The position numbers were made by a program, and so were the translations under genes. Positions 8,980 to 17,921 of a stretch of DNA of 32,796 nt are shown here, one piece after another (the stretch's first letter is position 1; the number at the start of each line of letters is the position of its first letter). Source of the stretch: Betaproteobacteria bacterium. GTDB lineage: Bacteria; Pseudomonadota; Gammaproteobacteria; Burkholderiales; SG8-41. Below the pieces are notes generated by a model that saw only the letters and a program-made list of their open reading frames with translations, searched no databases and was not told where the DNA came from. Location of the stretch: the NCBI GenBank assembly GCA_028292435.1, contig JAQGMI010000075.1, forward strand, positions 1 to 32,796, in the 5' to 3' direction.

Positions 8980-8996
8980 GACCAAATGAATTGGTC
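8980..8996. repeat. Palindrome GACCAA-N5-TTGGTC upstream of HEPN-like gene
   Basis: Perfect 6-base arms with a 5-base spacer, ending 63 bases before the ATG at 9060. Its position is suitable for an operator overlapping the promoter of the plus-strand gene. The half-site TTGGTC also occurs on the minus strand near 8800, within the same gap. Confidence 0.4.
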
Positions 8997-9059
8997 AAAT
9001 AAAAGCAATCGAGAAGATTTTTACTTCACATCCTTTGCCTTCGTCTTTACCCAATCACC

Positions 9060-9668
9060 ATGACGTTAATCCCCGACAGATCTAGAAAATATAAAGACCC
9101 GCTGTCCGAGAAACAGGCCGACTTTACATTTGCACTCGGAGTGTTTGTACAGGTTTGGGCTGACGTAGAGGCCGAGTTGTATAGGGTTCTCGTTCACTAT
9201 GCCGGACTAAAGGACGAAGCGGCGCGGGCGATTTTTAGCGGCACTCGGGCTAGCGGCATGGTGAATTATCTTAACGGAATTATCCATAACAGCGACCTAC
9301 CGCAGCTTCGGGTCGACGACCTAAATTATGTCCTTCCGCAGATCACGGCAATAAATACGTTGCGTGACCGTGTGGTTCATTTCTCGTACGGTAGCGTGAT
9401 TACGTACGACAAGGACGGCAATCGAGTTATCACCGATCAGCCTCGCGTGTCCAGGTATGGCAAGCATTTTGTATGGGTTGTCGGACCGCATACGCTGCAA
9501 TCTGCCATTTCCGACTTGCACTTGATTCACCATCATTTAAATCAGCATTGGCATCAGAAAGACCCGTTTCGTCCGTGGAAACTTCAGGGTGAGCCGACAA
9601 GATGGCTTTACAAATCTCAACAGCCAGGAAATTCCAATCCGAAGCGTGGTAAAAATGTTCGCAAGTAG
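9060..9668 (+). CDS. HEPN-like hypothetical protein with R-D-x3-H motif
   Basis: A 202-residue protein that I do not recognise as a named family. The first 110 residues look all-helical: FTFALGVFVQVWADVEAELYRVL, then helices around 52-75, and then INTLRDRVVHFSYG. The last of these contains R102-D103-x3-H107, the R-[ND]-x3-H signature of HEPN ribonucleases, preceded by a long helix as in HEPN folds. The C-terminal part is basic and ends in a Lys/Arg-rich tail. It lies divergent from the TIR-SLATT unit in the same lower-GC patch, so a defence or toxin role is plausible but unproven. There is no clear ribosome binding site, so the start rests on being the first ATG of the frame. RNase activity is inferred only from the motif. 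Confidence 0.65.
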   Translation: MTLIPDRSRKYKDPLSEKQADFTFALGVFVQVWADVEAELYRVLVHYAGLKDEAARAIFSGTRASGMVNYLNGIIHNSDLPQLRVDDLNYVLPQITAINTLRDRVVHFSYGSVITYDKDGNRVITDQPRVSRYGKHFVWVVGPHTLQSAISDLHLIHHHLNQHWHQKDPFRPWKLQGEPTRWLYKSQQPGNSNPKRGKNVRK

Positions 9669-9719
9669 CTAACTCAGCGCCCTTCATCAGGGCCGCGACC
9701 TCCGCTGTAAGCACAACAC

Positions 9720-9995
9720 CTAATGCTCGTGCGTATCCTGGGCCAACATTTCATTCGTGCGGTTGATCATACCGCCGAGTATTTCTTCGCTGAGTTTTAG
9801 CATCTCGGGCGAGTTGAGAGGTGTTGCAGCAATCCGGTCGCGCAAAATAGTTAAGATGGCCTTGTGCGTCGATTCCCTCTGAGTCTGGTCGAGCGAACCG
9901 GTGATGGTCGCAAGCAGATATTCGATGACTACGTTTTGGACCGCTAGTTGCGCCATTAGCATGGCTATGGGGTCGACAGGGTCGGGCTTGCTCAT
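9720..9995 (-). CDS. Small hypothetical protein, 91 aa
   Basis: An acidic, mostly helical 91-residue protein with no recognised family. The N-terminal part is hydrophobic but broken (MLMAQLAVQNVVIEYLLATI, residues 12-31) and the rest is amphipathic helix (THKAILTILRDRI, EMLKLSEEILGGMI). A GGAGAA ribosome binding site 7 bases before the ATG supports the gene. It starts 27 bases after the stop of the oxidoreductase upstream on the same strand and could be read through from it. Its composition is closer to the defence patch on its other side. No signal peptide or metal-binding cysteines are present. Confidence 0.6.
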   Translation of the reverse strand: MSKPDPVDPIAMLMAQLAVQNVVIEYLLATITGSLDQTQRESTHKAILTILRDRIAATPLNSPEMLKLSEEILGGMINRTNEMLAQDTHEH

Positions 9996-10022
9996 GCGAT
10001 TTCTCCGGGTATTCGGCTCAAT

Positions 10023-11018
10023 TCAGCGCTCTATTTCGATTCGGCGAGTAAGCGTCACCGGACCATTAGTCCCCACCGCCGCAACAATCGCTTCCAGCCC
10101 TGCAATCACATCCACCATCTGCGTAGTAGAAATCGGATATTCAGCCCGTCCTTCGATCGCATCGGCAAATGCTTCGAGGTTCGCACGCAACGCGTTGACG
10201 GGCTCGAAAGTGCGCCGCTCTAACTTGCCACCGCTCATGCGCAGGACTAATTCATTCGGGCCCGCAGCTTCTGCTGAGCCTTGATTGCCGAACACGTGGA
10301 CGCGCCAGAACAACGGCGTCGCACGCACGCCGCACAAAACCCCGCTCACGCGGTTCGCGAATTCGAACGTGATCGAAAGCGTGTCGAGCGATTCAGGCGG
10401 CGGGCGCTTGAGGATATGCTGGGCGCTTACGCGGCGCAGCGGACCGATCAGGTTGATGAACGCATCGAGCACGTGAATGCCCGTCGCGGTGATGCTGCCG
10501 CCGGGCGATTCGGCGGGCGACTCGCGCCAGCCGTGATGTAATTTGTTGCTCGCGTTCTCATTGCTGAAATGCCCTTCGACATGCAGCACTTCGCCGAGGA
10601 CGCCACTATCGACGACGCGTTTTAATTCCTGCATCGACGGCCAGAAGCGCTTGTCCTGGCCGACGCCTAATAGAACACCCGACTCTTCGCATGCCCGTAC
10701 CGCGCGCTCGGCTTCCGCGTGCGTGAGTGCCAGCGGCTTCTCGCATAAAACGGGTTTACCGGCTTGTGCAGCGGCGACGATCTGCGCCGGATGCAGCGAG
10801 TTGGGCGTCGCGAGCACGATCATTTTGATTGCGGGATCCGCAAGCAGTTCTTCGTAGTCGGCCGTGACGCGCAAGCCATGCTTTGCCGCGAACTCGCGCG
10901 ACTTCTCCGGATGATTGACGACCGCGCGCGTGAAATGCACCCGCTTGCTGACACCCTGCACTGAATTGACGTGGTTCTGTCCCCAGCGGCCGAGACCGAC
11001 TATTGCAGCATCGAGCAT
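10023..11018 (-). CDS. Gfo/Idh/MocA family oxidoreductase
   Basis: A 331-residue NAD(P)-dependent dehydrogenase of the glucose-fructose oxidoreductase/inositol dehydrogenase family. The N-terminal Rossmann domain shows GLGRWG (8-13), VLATPNSLH (68-76) and the family hallmark CEKPLALT (92-99). The C-terminal alpha/beta domain follows from about residue 120, with GGSITATGIHVLD providing the usual catalytic-loop Asp/His region. Substrates of the family are sugars, inositols and related polyols or hydroxy compounds; the particular substrate cannot be told here. It begins 5 bases after the stop of the Bug receptor upstream on the same strand, so the two are almost certainly one operon. Length is normal for the family. 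Confidence 0.9.
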   Translation of the reverse strand: MLDAAIVGLGRWGQNHVNSVQGVSKRVHFTRAVVNHPEKSREFAAKHGLRVTADYEELLADPAIKMIVLATPNSLHPAQIVAAAQAGKPVLCEKPLALTHAEAERAVRACEESGVLLGVGQDKRFWPSMQELKRVVDSGVLGEVLHVEGHFSNENASNKLHHGWRESPAESPGGSITATGIHVLDAFINLIGPLRRVSAQHILKRPPPESLDTLSITFEFANRVSGVLCGVRATPLFWRVHVFGNQGSAEAAGPNELVLRMSGGKLERRTFEPVNALRANLEAFADAIEGRAEYPISTTQMVDVIAGLEAIVAAVGTNGPVTLTRRIEIER

Positions 11019-11023
11019 AAAAA

Positions 11024-12007
11024 TTATTCCGGCTTGATGCCGGCGTCCTTGATCACCGCGGCGTACCGCACGGTTTCGCTTTTTATGAATGCGGCAAACT
11101 GCTCGGGCGTACTGGTGACGGGTTCAATCCCCGCTGTTGCAAGCCGCTCTTTCATGTCTGGCGTCGCAAGGGCCTTCACGAGTTCGCCGTTCAGCCGCGT
11201 GATGATGTCGCGCGGCGTCGCGGCCGGCGCCAGCATTCCATACCAGATTGGCACTTCGAAATTCGCCACGCCCGCTTCGGCCGCAGTCGGCACATTCGGA
11301 ATCACGGCCGAACGCTGTGCAGATAACACGGCAAGCGCGCGAACCTTCCCGGCATGAATCTGCCCGGATGCGGCGGGCACCGCCATGATGAGGGTATCCA
11401 CGTCTCCGCCGATCAAGCCGATCAGCGCCTGGCCCGATCCTTTATACGGCACGTGCACCATTTTTATTTTTTCAAGGCTCATCAGCAGCTCGGGCGCGAG
11501 ATGGGTCGTCGTGCCGAGCCCGCCCGAGCCGAAGCTGAATTTGCCGGGACTGCGCCGTGCCAGCTGAATCAGTTCCTTGAGCGATTTCGCCGGCACCGAC
11601 GGATGCACCAGCATGACATTCTGAATGACGGCAACTTGCGCGATCGGCGCCAGGTCTTTCGCCGGATCGTAATTGAGCTTTGCGTACAACGACGGGCTGA
11701 TCGCAACGAGCGGCGAACTCAAGACGATCGTGTAGCCATCGGCCGGTGCTTTAGCCGCGAGCTCGAGTCCCAGATTACCGCCCGCGCCGGCGCGCATGTC
11801 GGGCACGAACTGCTGTCCCGTCTGGTCGGAGAGCTTTTGTGCAATCGCGCGGCCGAGCAAATCAGTCGGGCCGCCCGGCGGAAACGGAAATATCACGCGC
11901 ACCGTTTTGGCGGGATAGGCCTGTGCCTCAACCGTGCCGTTCATGAGCCAGGGTGCAATCGCCAGCAGCGCAATCGCCGCGCGTGCCGCTCTCGGGAAAT
12001 GATTCAT
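11024..12007 (-). CDS. Bug/TctC-type tripartite tricarboxylate receptor
   Basis: A 327-residue periplasmic solute-binding protein (TctC family). A Sec signal peptide ([23 protein letters not shown]) ends near AYPAK. Family motifs are [45 protein letters not shown] and [13 protein letters not shown]. These receptors usually bind carboxylates or other small organic molecules. I took the ATG at 12007 because GGAGG lies 5 bases before it; the longer upstream frame has no signal-peptide logic. No TctA or TctB membrane subunit is nearby, so it is an orphan receptor, co-transcribed with the Gfo/Idh/MocA dehydrogenase, which may act on the imported ligand. Confidence 0.92.
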   Translation of the reverse strand: MNHFPRAARAAIALLAIAPWLMNGTVEAQAYPAKTVRVIFPFPPGGPTDLLGRAIAQKLSDQTGQQFVPDMRAGAGGNLGLELAAKAPADGYTIVLSSPLVAISPSLYAKLNYDPAKDLAPIAQVAVIQNVMLVHPSVPAKSLKELIQLARRSPGKFSFGSGGLGTTTHLAPELLMSLEKIKMVHVPYKGSGQALIGLIGGDVDTLIMAVPAASGQIHAGKVRALAVLSAQRSAVIPNVPTAAEAGVANFEVPIWYGMLAPAATPRDIITRLNGELVKALATPDMKERLATAGIEPVTSTPEQFAAFIKSETVRYAAVIKDAGIKPE

Positions 12008-12177
12008 TACTCCTCCGTCCGTTTTTGTTCGGCGTATTCGTATTTTATGCGAACGCGGCGCCCGCGGCTTGTAAGGGGTTCGCCTACTTGCCGGGAGGCA
12101 GCGTGCCGATAGTGGCCGATGCGCAATCGCAAGATACTGGATTGATAACTCGTTTTGTTCGCGCGAAGGAGGATCAC

Positions 12178-13512
12178 ATGCGAAAACTTTCATTTTTGTT
12201 TCTGGTTTTTGGCTTGCTGTCAGGCTGCGGCGAAGTCGCGAAACTACCGGCGCAAGCGGATATGGGTCCGACCCCAACGCTGCCGGCGCCTGAAACATCA
12301 CTGCTGCCAACCGTGAACATCGCGCCGGCGAAGGGCTGGCCGGCCGGCACCAAGCCCACACCGGCGGCGGGCTTTGCGGTCAACGCATTGGCGACAGGGC
12401 TCGAGCATCCGCGCTGGCTATACGTGCTGCCAAACGGCGATGTGTTGGTCGCCGAAACGAATGCGCCACCGAAACCAGAGGATCATAAAGGCATCAAAGG
12501 TTGGGTCATGGGCAAGGTGCAACAACGCGCCGGCGCGGGCGTGCCGAGCGCAAATCGCATCACCTTGCTGCGCGATGCTGATGGCGATGGCGTGGCCGAA
12601 ACGCGCAGTGTTTTGCTGGAAGGACGCAATTCGCCATTCGGCATGGCGCTCGTCAAAGGAAATTTGTACGTCGCGGACACCGACGCGATCCTGCGTTTCC
12701 CGTATCGCGATGGCGACACAAAAATCGCCGCCGCCGGCGCGAAGGTTACGGATCTGCCGGCCGGCCCCATCAACCACCACTGGACGAAAAACATTATTGC
12801 GAGCCGCGACGGTTCGCGCCTTTACGCCACGGTCGGCTCCAACAGCAATGCGGGAGAAAACGGCATTGAAAAGGAGGAGCGGCGCGCGGGAATCCTCGAG
12901 GTTGATCTTGCAAACGGCAACACGCGCGTCTTCGCCAGCGGCATACGCAATCCGAATGGCATGGACTGGCAGCCGCAAAGCGGCGCCCTGTGGACCGTTG
13001 TCAATGAACGCGATGAACTCGGCAGTGATCTCGTGCCTGACTATCTGACCTCGGTGCGCGACGGCGGATTTTATGGCTGGCCCTATTCTTATTATGGACA
13101 GCACGTCGACGAGCGCGTGAAACCGCCGCGACCCGATCTCGTCGCCAAGGCGACCGTTCCCGACTATGCGCTGGGCGCGCACACGGCTTCACTCGGGCTC
13201 ACCTTTTACAATGGCAAATTGTTCTCCGCGCATTATTCGGGCGGCGCATTCGTCGGGCAGCACGGTTCATGGAACCGCAAACCGGCCAGTGGCTACAAGG
13301 TCACCTTCGTGCGCTTCGAAAATGGGCGGCCGTCCGGAATGCCCGAAGACGTCCTCACCGGATTCGTCGATGCCGACGGCAATGCGCGCGGCAGGCCGGT
13401 GGGCGTGGCGATCGACCGCGCCGGCGCGCTGCTCGTCGCCGACGATGTGGGCAATACGATATGGCGCGTAACGCCGGCCGCCGCGTCTTCCGCGGCAAAG
13501 AGCGCGCAGTAA
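12178..13512 (+). CDS. PQQ-dependent sugar dehydrogenase family lipoprotein
   Basis: A 444-residue soluble-quinoprotein-like protein (sorbosone/glucose dehydrogenase type, six-bladed propeller). It is predicted to oxidise aldoses or related compounds in the periplasm. Residues 1-17 form a lipoprotein signal with lipobox L-S-G-C17, so it should be anchored by lipid. Blade motifs include [36 protein letters not shown]...[41 protein letters not shown] and [22 protein letters not shown] before the ATG at 12178 fixes the start. It is divergent from the Bug/oxidoreductase pair across a 170-base gap. Heme-binding CxxCH is absent. PQQ dependence is from family knowledge; no PQQ biosynthesis gene is in the window. 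Confidence 0.88.
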   Translation: MRKLSFLFLVFGLLSGCGEVAKLPAQADMGPTPTLPAPETSLLPTVNIAPAKGWPAGTKPTPAAGFAVNALATGLEHPRWLYVLPNGDVLVAETNAPPKPEDHKGIKGWVMGKVQQRAGAGVPSANRITLLRDADGDGVAETRSVLLEGRNSPFGMALVKGNLYVADTDAILRFPYRDGDTKIAAAGAKVTDLPAGPINHHWTKNIIASRDGSRLYATVGSNSNAGENGIEKEERRAGILEVDLANGNTRVFASGIRNPNGMDWQPQSGALWTVVNERDELGSDLVPDYLTSVRDGGFYGWPYSYYGQHVDERVKPPRPDLVAKATVPDYALGAHTASLGLTFYNGKLFSAHYSGGAFVGQHGSWNRKPASGYKVTFVRFENGRPSGMPEDVLTGFVDADGNARGRPVGVAIDRAGALLVADDVGNTIWRVTPAAASSAAKSAQ

Positions 13513-13581
13513 ACTTCGTCAGTACGGGTTGCAGTACAATCGGAGCCGCTCAAGGAATTTATCTAGCCTCAAAAATAACAA

Positions 13582-14556
13582 ATGCCCGGCTTGCATCCCG
13601 CGTGCGCGATCCTGCTCGCAGCACTCTGCCTTGTGGCAACGTCCGCGCATGCGCAGACCTATCCGGCGAAAACGGTGCGCGTGATCGTCCCTTACCCACC
13701 GGGCGGCGGCAACGACATCATCGCGCGCGCGGTCGCTGACGAATTAACCAAACGCATCGGTCAGCAGTTTTTCGTCGACAACCGCCCGGGCGCCAGCACG
13801 ATCATCGGCGCGGAGCTCGCGATGAAAGCGCCGCCCGACGGTTACACGCTGTTCGTGTCGAGCCAGACGACGCTCGCAATCGTGCCCAATCTTAAAGCCA
13901 GGGTGCCTTACGACCCGCTGCGCGATTTCGAACCCATCTCTCTTCTCGCCACGCAGCCGTATCTGGTCGTGACACATCCTTCGCTGCCGGTTCAAAACGT
14001 CGCGCAACTGATTGCGCTCGCGAAATCGCGGCCCGGCAAAATCATTTATGCGTCATCCGGCATCGGCACGGGCGGTCACCTGTCGGCCGAGCTTTTCAAA
14101 ATGACGACGCATACCGACATGCCGCACGTGCCGTATAAAGGCGGCGCGCAGGCGGCGACCGATCTCGTGGGCGGTCACGTGTCGGTGATGTTCGCGACGA
14201 TGAGCTCGGTCTACGCACAAACGATGAGCGGCCGCATACGCGCGATTGCCATTACGTCGGCAAAACGCTCGCCCGCCGCACCGCAAGTACCGACCGTCGC
14301 CGAAAGCGGCGTACCGGGCTACGAGACCGTGCAGTGGATTGCGATGTCGGCGCCGCGCGCGACCGGCAAGCCCGTGATCGAGCGTTTGAATGCCGAACTG
14401 GTCGCCGCGGCCAAATCACCCGAATTGCGCGAGCGGCTGTCGGCGCAAGGTTACGATCCGGAAGCCTGCACGCCGCAGCAGTTAGGCGACTACATCAAAG
14501 TCGAATTTGCGCGCTTTGGCAAACTCATTCGTGCGATCCACCTCAAAGACGAATAG
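13582..14556 (+). CDS. Bug/TctC-type tripartite tricarboxylate receptor
   Basis: A 324-residue periplasmic binding protein. The signal peptide (ACAILLAALCLVATSAHA) is cleaved before QTYPAK. Motifs are VIVPYPPGGGNDIIAR, VDNRPGAS, PPDGYT, YASSGIGTGGHLS, VPYKGGAQAATDL and VPTVAESGVPGYETVQW. The ATG at 13582 has no good ribosome binding site but gives a proper signal peptide. It begins 69 bases after the sugar dehydrogenase and ends 8 bases before the TRAP-type protein, so it heads the run that reaches 19707. There is no TctAB partner. The ligand is unknown; proximity to MmgE/PrpD and the TRAP protein hints at an organic acid. Confidence 0.92.
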   Translation: MPGLHPACAILLAALCLVATSAHAQTYPAKTVRVIVPYPPGGGNDIIARAVADELTKRIGQQFFVDNRPGASTIIGAELAMKAPPDGYTLFVSSQTTLAIVPNLKARVPYDPLRDFEPISLLATQPYLVVTHPSLPVQNVAQLIALAKSRPGKIIYASSGIGTGGHLSAELFKMTTHTDMPHVPYKGGAQAATDLVGGHVSVMFATMSSVYAQTMSGRIRAIAITSAKRSPAAPQVPTVAESGVPGYETVQWIAMSAPRATGKPVIERLNAELVAAAKSPELRERLSAQGYDPEACTPQQLGDYIKVEFARFGKLIRAIHLKDE

Positions 14557-14564
14557 AGAGACAT

Positions 14565-15491
14565 ATGGCGATTCAGATTTGCATGGGCGGCTACGGCCCG
14601 CCGACGACGACACACAGCCGCGCGCTCAAAATGATCGGCGACCGTCTGATCGCGAAATTCAGCAATGAAGTCGACATCAAATATGTTTGGAACGTGATGG
14701 ATTTCGGCTACAAGGCCGAAGAAGTGCTGTGGATGAGCGAGCGCGGATTATTGACCGTCGCCTATCAATCGACGAGTTACCTGACCGAGCGTGTCCCTGA
14801 ACTTGAATTCGCCGACCTGCCGTTCCTGTTCGAGAATTTGGCGGAAGCGCGCGCGGCGATGGATAGCGCGCTCGGAGACTACCTGAGCCGGCGGATCGAA
14901 GCGCGGGTGCCCGGCTACAAGATGCTCGGCTATTTCGAAAACGGTTACCGTCACGTCTCTAACCGCTTGCGTCCGATTCACGCGCCCGCCGATATGCGCG
15001 GCATGACAATCCGGTCGCTGCCGAGCCAGATGCACAGCCGCACGTACGAATTGCTCGGCGCCGTTCCGCTGATCATGGATCTCAAGCCGGCGATCACGGC
15101 GATCACCGGCGGTACGCTCGACGCGCAGGAAAATCCGCTCGCCAACACGGTCGACTACGGCGTGCACAAATTTCATCGCCATCACACGCTGACCGGTCAC
15201 AGTTACCTTTCGCGCGGCATCTATTGCAACCGTGCCGCGTTCGAAAGCTGGCCGCAGGCTTTGCAGACCACGATGATCGAGGCGACGCGTGAAGCTGTGC
15301 TCACGCAGCGCGACCTTGCAGTGCGCGAGGAAGAAGTGGCGCACGCAGCAATCGTCGCTGCCGGTGGTGAAATCGTTGAACTCAACGCCAGCGAACGCGC
15401 GGCCTTCGTCGCCGCGGTCAAACCGCTGCACGACGAAGGGCGCGCGCGATTCAGCGACGCATTCGCGCTGCTCGAAAGCGCGCGGCGGTAA
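14565..15491 (+). CDS. TRAP-type (DctP family) solute-binding protein without signal peptide
   Basis: A 308-residue protein matching DctP-like binding proteins of TRAP transporters: IQICMGGYGPPTTTHSRALKMIGDRL at the N terminus of the mature fold, LEFADLPFLFENLAEARAAMD, PADMRGMTIRSLPSQMH with the ligand-carboxylate-binding arginine region, and ITGGTLDAQENPLANT. Normally these are exported, but here the protein begins directly with the mature fold at MAIQI. The preceding in-frame sequence lies inside the Bug gene in another frame and is not a signal peptide. The start at 14565 follows AGAGAG by a short gap. There are no DctQ or DctM genes nearby. It could be a cytoplasmic sensor or have lost its leader. 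It sits 8 bases after the Bug gene. Confidence 0.85.
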   Translation: MAIQICMGGYGPPTTTHSRALKMIGDRLIAKFSNEVDIKYVWNVMDFGYKAEEVLWMSERGLLTVAYQSTSYLTERVPELEFADLPFLFENLAEARAAMDSALGDYLSRRIEARVPGYKMLGYFENGYRHVSNRLRPIHAPADMRGMTIRSLPSQMHSRTYELLGAVPLIMDLKPAITAITGGTLDAQENPLANTVDYGVHKFHRHHTLTGHSYLSRGIYCNRAAFESWPQALQTTMIEATREAVLTQRDLAVREEEVAHAAIVAAGGEIVELNASERAAFVAAVKPLHDEGRARFSDAFALLESARR

Positions 15492-15537
15492 GGTAGAATC
15501 AAACGGCACTCACAACATGTTTCATGCAGGAGGAGCC

Positions 15538-16911
15538 GTGACGAAGCAGGCACTGGCACAGGCACTGGGCGAATTTGCGGCCGGACTGCGTTTTGCGCAG
15601 TTGCCGCCACGCGCCCTCGCGCTCGCAAAGATGGGCATCAGCGATTGCGTTGCCGTTATGGTCGCGGGCAGCCATGAATCTGCAGTGCAGACTTTGCGCG
15701 CGACGCTAGCTGCCCTTGGCGGTCCGGCCGAATCGACGCTGTTTTTCAGCAGCGAACGCATGGCGGCGCCGTCCGCCGCGTGGATCAACAGTACTGCAGG
15801 GCACGTGCTCGACTACGACGACGTCGCGTTCGGTCATCCGAGCGTCGTGATTGTGCCGGCCATTCTCGCTGAGGCCGAAGCCCTCGATGCTAGCGGCGCT
15901 GATCTCGCCACCGCGTATATCGCCGGCTATGAAATCTGGATGGAACTCATCACGCGTGAACGCGACAACTACCAGATGAAAGGCTGGCATCCGACGCCGC
16001 TGCTCGGCGCGCTGGCTGCGACCGCGGCATGCGCGAACCTACGGCGATTGAATGCCGCCGCCGCAACGTCGGCTTTGGGCCTCGCGGCCGCGCAAGCAAG
16101 CGGCATCACCGCGAGCTACGGCACGATGGCAAAAGCGATGCAGGTCGGTAAAGCCGCACACACCGGCGTGATGAGCGCGCGCATGGCCGCCGCCGGCATG
16201 CTCGCGGCGCCCGATTCCCTCGACGGCGAACGCGGCTTCCTGCGCGCGATATCGCCCGCGGGCAAGGTCGACATTGAACGCGCACCGCAGCTCGGCACAC
16301 GCTGGCACAGCGTCGAGCAGGGCTTGAGCATCAAGCGTTACCCGATGTGTTATTGCGCGCACCGCGCGATCGACGCGGCGCTCGAACTGAAAACGCGTGC
16401 AATTGCGATTGAGAACATCGAGCGCATCGAGGTCATGCTCGGCAAGATCCAGGCGGCGACGCTCAAGAATCATCATCCCGCGAATGGGCTCGATGCAATT
16501 TTCAGCGTGGAGTTCGCAATCGCCGCGGCGCTGCTCTCCGGCAATGTCGGATTGCAGCAGGTCAGCGATGAATTCGTGGCCCGCGCCGACGTGCAGAATC
16601 TGCTGGGCAAAGTGGTCGTCGTCGCACATGAAGACTATGACCCCGAATGGCCGTCGATGGCGCGCTTCGATCAAATACGGGTGCAGCTGCGCAGCGGCGA
16701 GACGATCTTGAGCGAGCCCGTTCATCGCGCGCTCGGCGACGCCCAGCGTCCGCTCACGCCGGCCGACTTACGCGCGAAGTTTCTCGATTGTTTCGCGGCC
16801 GGAAAATCCGCCGCCGATGCCGCGCACGTGCTGCAGGCGTTGCAGAATATCGAAGCACAGCCTTCATGCCGCGCGCTGTATCGTGCGCCGGTTGCCGCAG
16901 CCACCGCCTGA
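15538..16911 (+). CDS. MmgE/PrpD family protein
   Basis: A 457-residue cytoplasmic protein of the MmgE/PrpD family, whose characterised members dehydrate 2-methylcitrate, isomerise aconitate-like acids or act as cis-aconitate decarboxylase. Visible motifs are LAKMGISDCVAVMVAG, the hallmark STAGHVLDYDD, HPS, GYEIWMEL, GWHPTPLLGALAA, SYGTMAKAMQVGKAAHTGVMSA, GERGFLRA and IKRYPMCYCAHRAIDA. I chose GTG 15538 because AGGAGG precedes it at ideal spacing; ATG 15517 would place that site inside the gene. The position between a TRAP-type binding protein and Bug receptors suggests it processes the acid they recognise. The exact substrate is not predictable. Confidence 0.9.
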   Translation: MTKQALAQALGEFAAGLRFAQLPPRALALAKMGISDCVAVMVAGSHESAVQTLRATLAALGGPAESTLFFSSERMAAPSAAWINSTAGHVLDYDDVAFGHPSVVIVPAILAEAEALDASGADLATAYIAGYEIWMELITRERDNYQMKGWHPTPLLGALAATAACANLRRLNAAAATSALGLAAAQASGITASYGTMAKAMQVGKAAHTGVMSARMAAAGMLAAPDSLDGERGFLRAISPAGKVDIERAPQLGTRWHSVEQGLSIKRYPMCYCAHRAIDAALELKTRAIAIENIERIEVMLGKIQAATLKNHHPANGLDAIFSVEFAIAAALLSGNVGLQQVSDEFVARADVQNLLGKVVVVAHEDYDPEWPSMARFDQIRVQLRSGETILSEPVHRALGDAQRPLTPADLRAKFLDCFAAGKSAADAAHVLQALQNIEAQPSCRALYRAPVAAATA

Positions 16912-16931
16912 ATCGCGAAAGGTCCGAAACG

Positions 16932-17921
16932 ATGACTCTCAAAGCCCGCGCAGCATTATTGGTATTTGGCGCAGCGACCACTCTCGCACCGTTGCATGCA
17001 ATGTCAGCTGACGCCGCGAGCGCTTATCCGACGCATCCAATCCGCCTGATTCTCGGCTATCCGCCGGGCGGCGCGAGCGATGCGGTCGCGCGCCTGCTCG
17101 CCCAATCGCTCGGCGCGCGCTGGGGACAAACGCTCGTCATCGACAATCGCGGCGGCGCGGGCGGCAATATCGCCGCCGACCTCGCCGCGCGCGCGGCGCC
17201 CGACGGCTACACCTGGTTTCTCGGCAATAACGGCATACTCGCCACCAACCAGGCTTTGTACGAGAAGCTGCCGTTCGATCCGATCAAGGATTTCACGACG
17301 GTCACGCTGGTGGCGACGCAGCCAAGCGTACTCGTCTTGCATCCTTCACTGCCGGTATCGTCGGTGCGCGAATTGATCGCGCTCGCCAAAGCGAAACCCG
17401 GCGCGTTGAACTACGCATCGTCGGGCACCGGCACGGCTGGCCATCTGACCGGCGAATTGTTCAAAGCCGTCACGCAAACGAGTTTCGTGCACATACCGTA
17501 TAAAGGCGGCGGTCCCGCCGTGATCGATCTCGTCGCCGGTCAGGTGCAATTCATGTTCGCGACGGCGGCATCGGTTATTCCGCATGTGCGCAGCAATCGC
17601 CTGCATGCAATCGCCGTGACTTCACTCAAGCGCTCGCCGAGCCTGCCCGACTTGCCGACGGTCGACGAATCCGGCGTGCCGCGCTTCGAAGCCATTACAT
17701 GGCACGGCATCGTCGTGCCCGCCGCGACGCCGCGTCCGGTCGTCGACAAGATAAACGCCGCGCTCAACGAGGCGCTCGCGGCTCAGGACATGAAAGACAA
17801 ACTCGCGCTGCAGGGCGTCGAAGCGCGCGGCGGAACGTCGGCAGAATTCGCCGCGTTTCTGAAAAGTGAAATTCCCAAGTGGACGAAGGTCGTGCGGGAT
17901 TCGGGCGCAAAGCCGGAATGA
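16932..17921 (+). CDS. Bug/TctC-type tripartite tricarboxylate receptor
   Basis: A 329-residue periplasmic binding protein. Its leader (MTLKARAALLVFGAATTLAP) ends near ADAASAYPTHP. Motifs are LILGYPPGGASDAVAR, IDNRGGAGGNIAADLA, APDGYTWFLGNNG, YASSGTGTAGHLTGELF, IPYKGGGPAVIDLVAG and LPTVDESGVPRFEAITW. AAAGGTCCGAAACG before the ATG gives a moderate ribosome binding site. It starts 20 bases after the PrpD-type gene and its TGA overlaps the ATG of the next Bug gene (ATGA). The two Bug proteins are similar in layout but clearly different in sequence, so they are not a very recent duplication. Confidence 0.92.
   Translation: MTLKARAALLVFGAATTLAPLHAMSADAASAYPTHPIRLILGYPPGGASDAVARLLAQSLGARWGQTLVIDNRGGAGGNIAADLAARAAPDGYTWFLGNNGILATNQALYEKLPFDPIKDFTTVTLVATQPSVLVLHPSLPVSSVRELIALAKAKPGALNYASSGTGTAGHLTGELFKAVTQTSFVHIPYKGGGPAVIDLVAGQVQFMFATAASVIPHVRSNRLHAIAVTSLKRSPSLPDLPTVDESGVPRFEAITWHGIVVPAATPRPVVDKINAALNEALAAQDMKDKLALQGVEARGGTSAEFAAFLKSEIPKWTKVVRDSGAKPE

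Larger units (their letters stand above)
8729..9059. other. Divergent intergenic region of the defence patch
   Basis: This 331-base AT-richer region separates the TIR gene (minus) from the HEPN-like gene (plus). It contains no credible gene. It holds the TIR ribosome binding site, an inverted repeat at 8843-8866 and a perfect palindrome at 8980-8996, and presumably both promoters. No -35/-10 pair was convincing. Confidence 0.6.

Noticed and set aside
9430..9714. Minus-strand 94-codon frame overlapping the end of the HEPN-like gene
   Set aside because: It is largely antisense to a better-supported gene, has no clear ribosome binding site and no recognisable motif.
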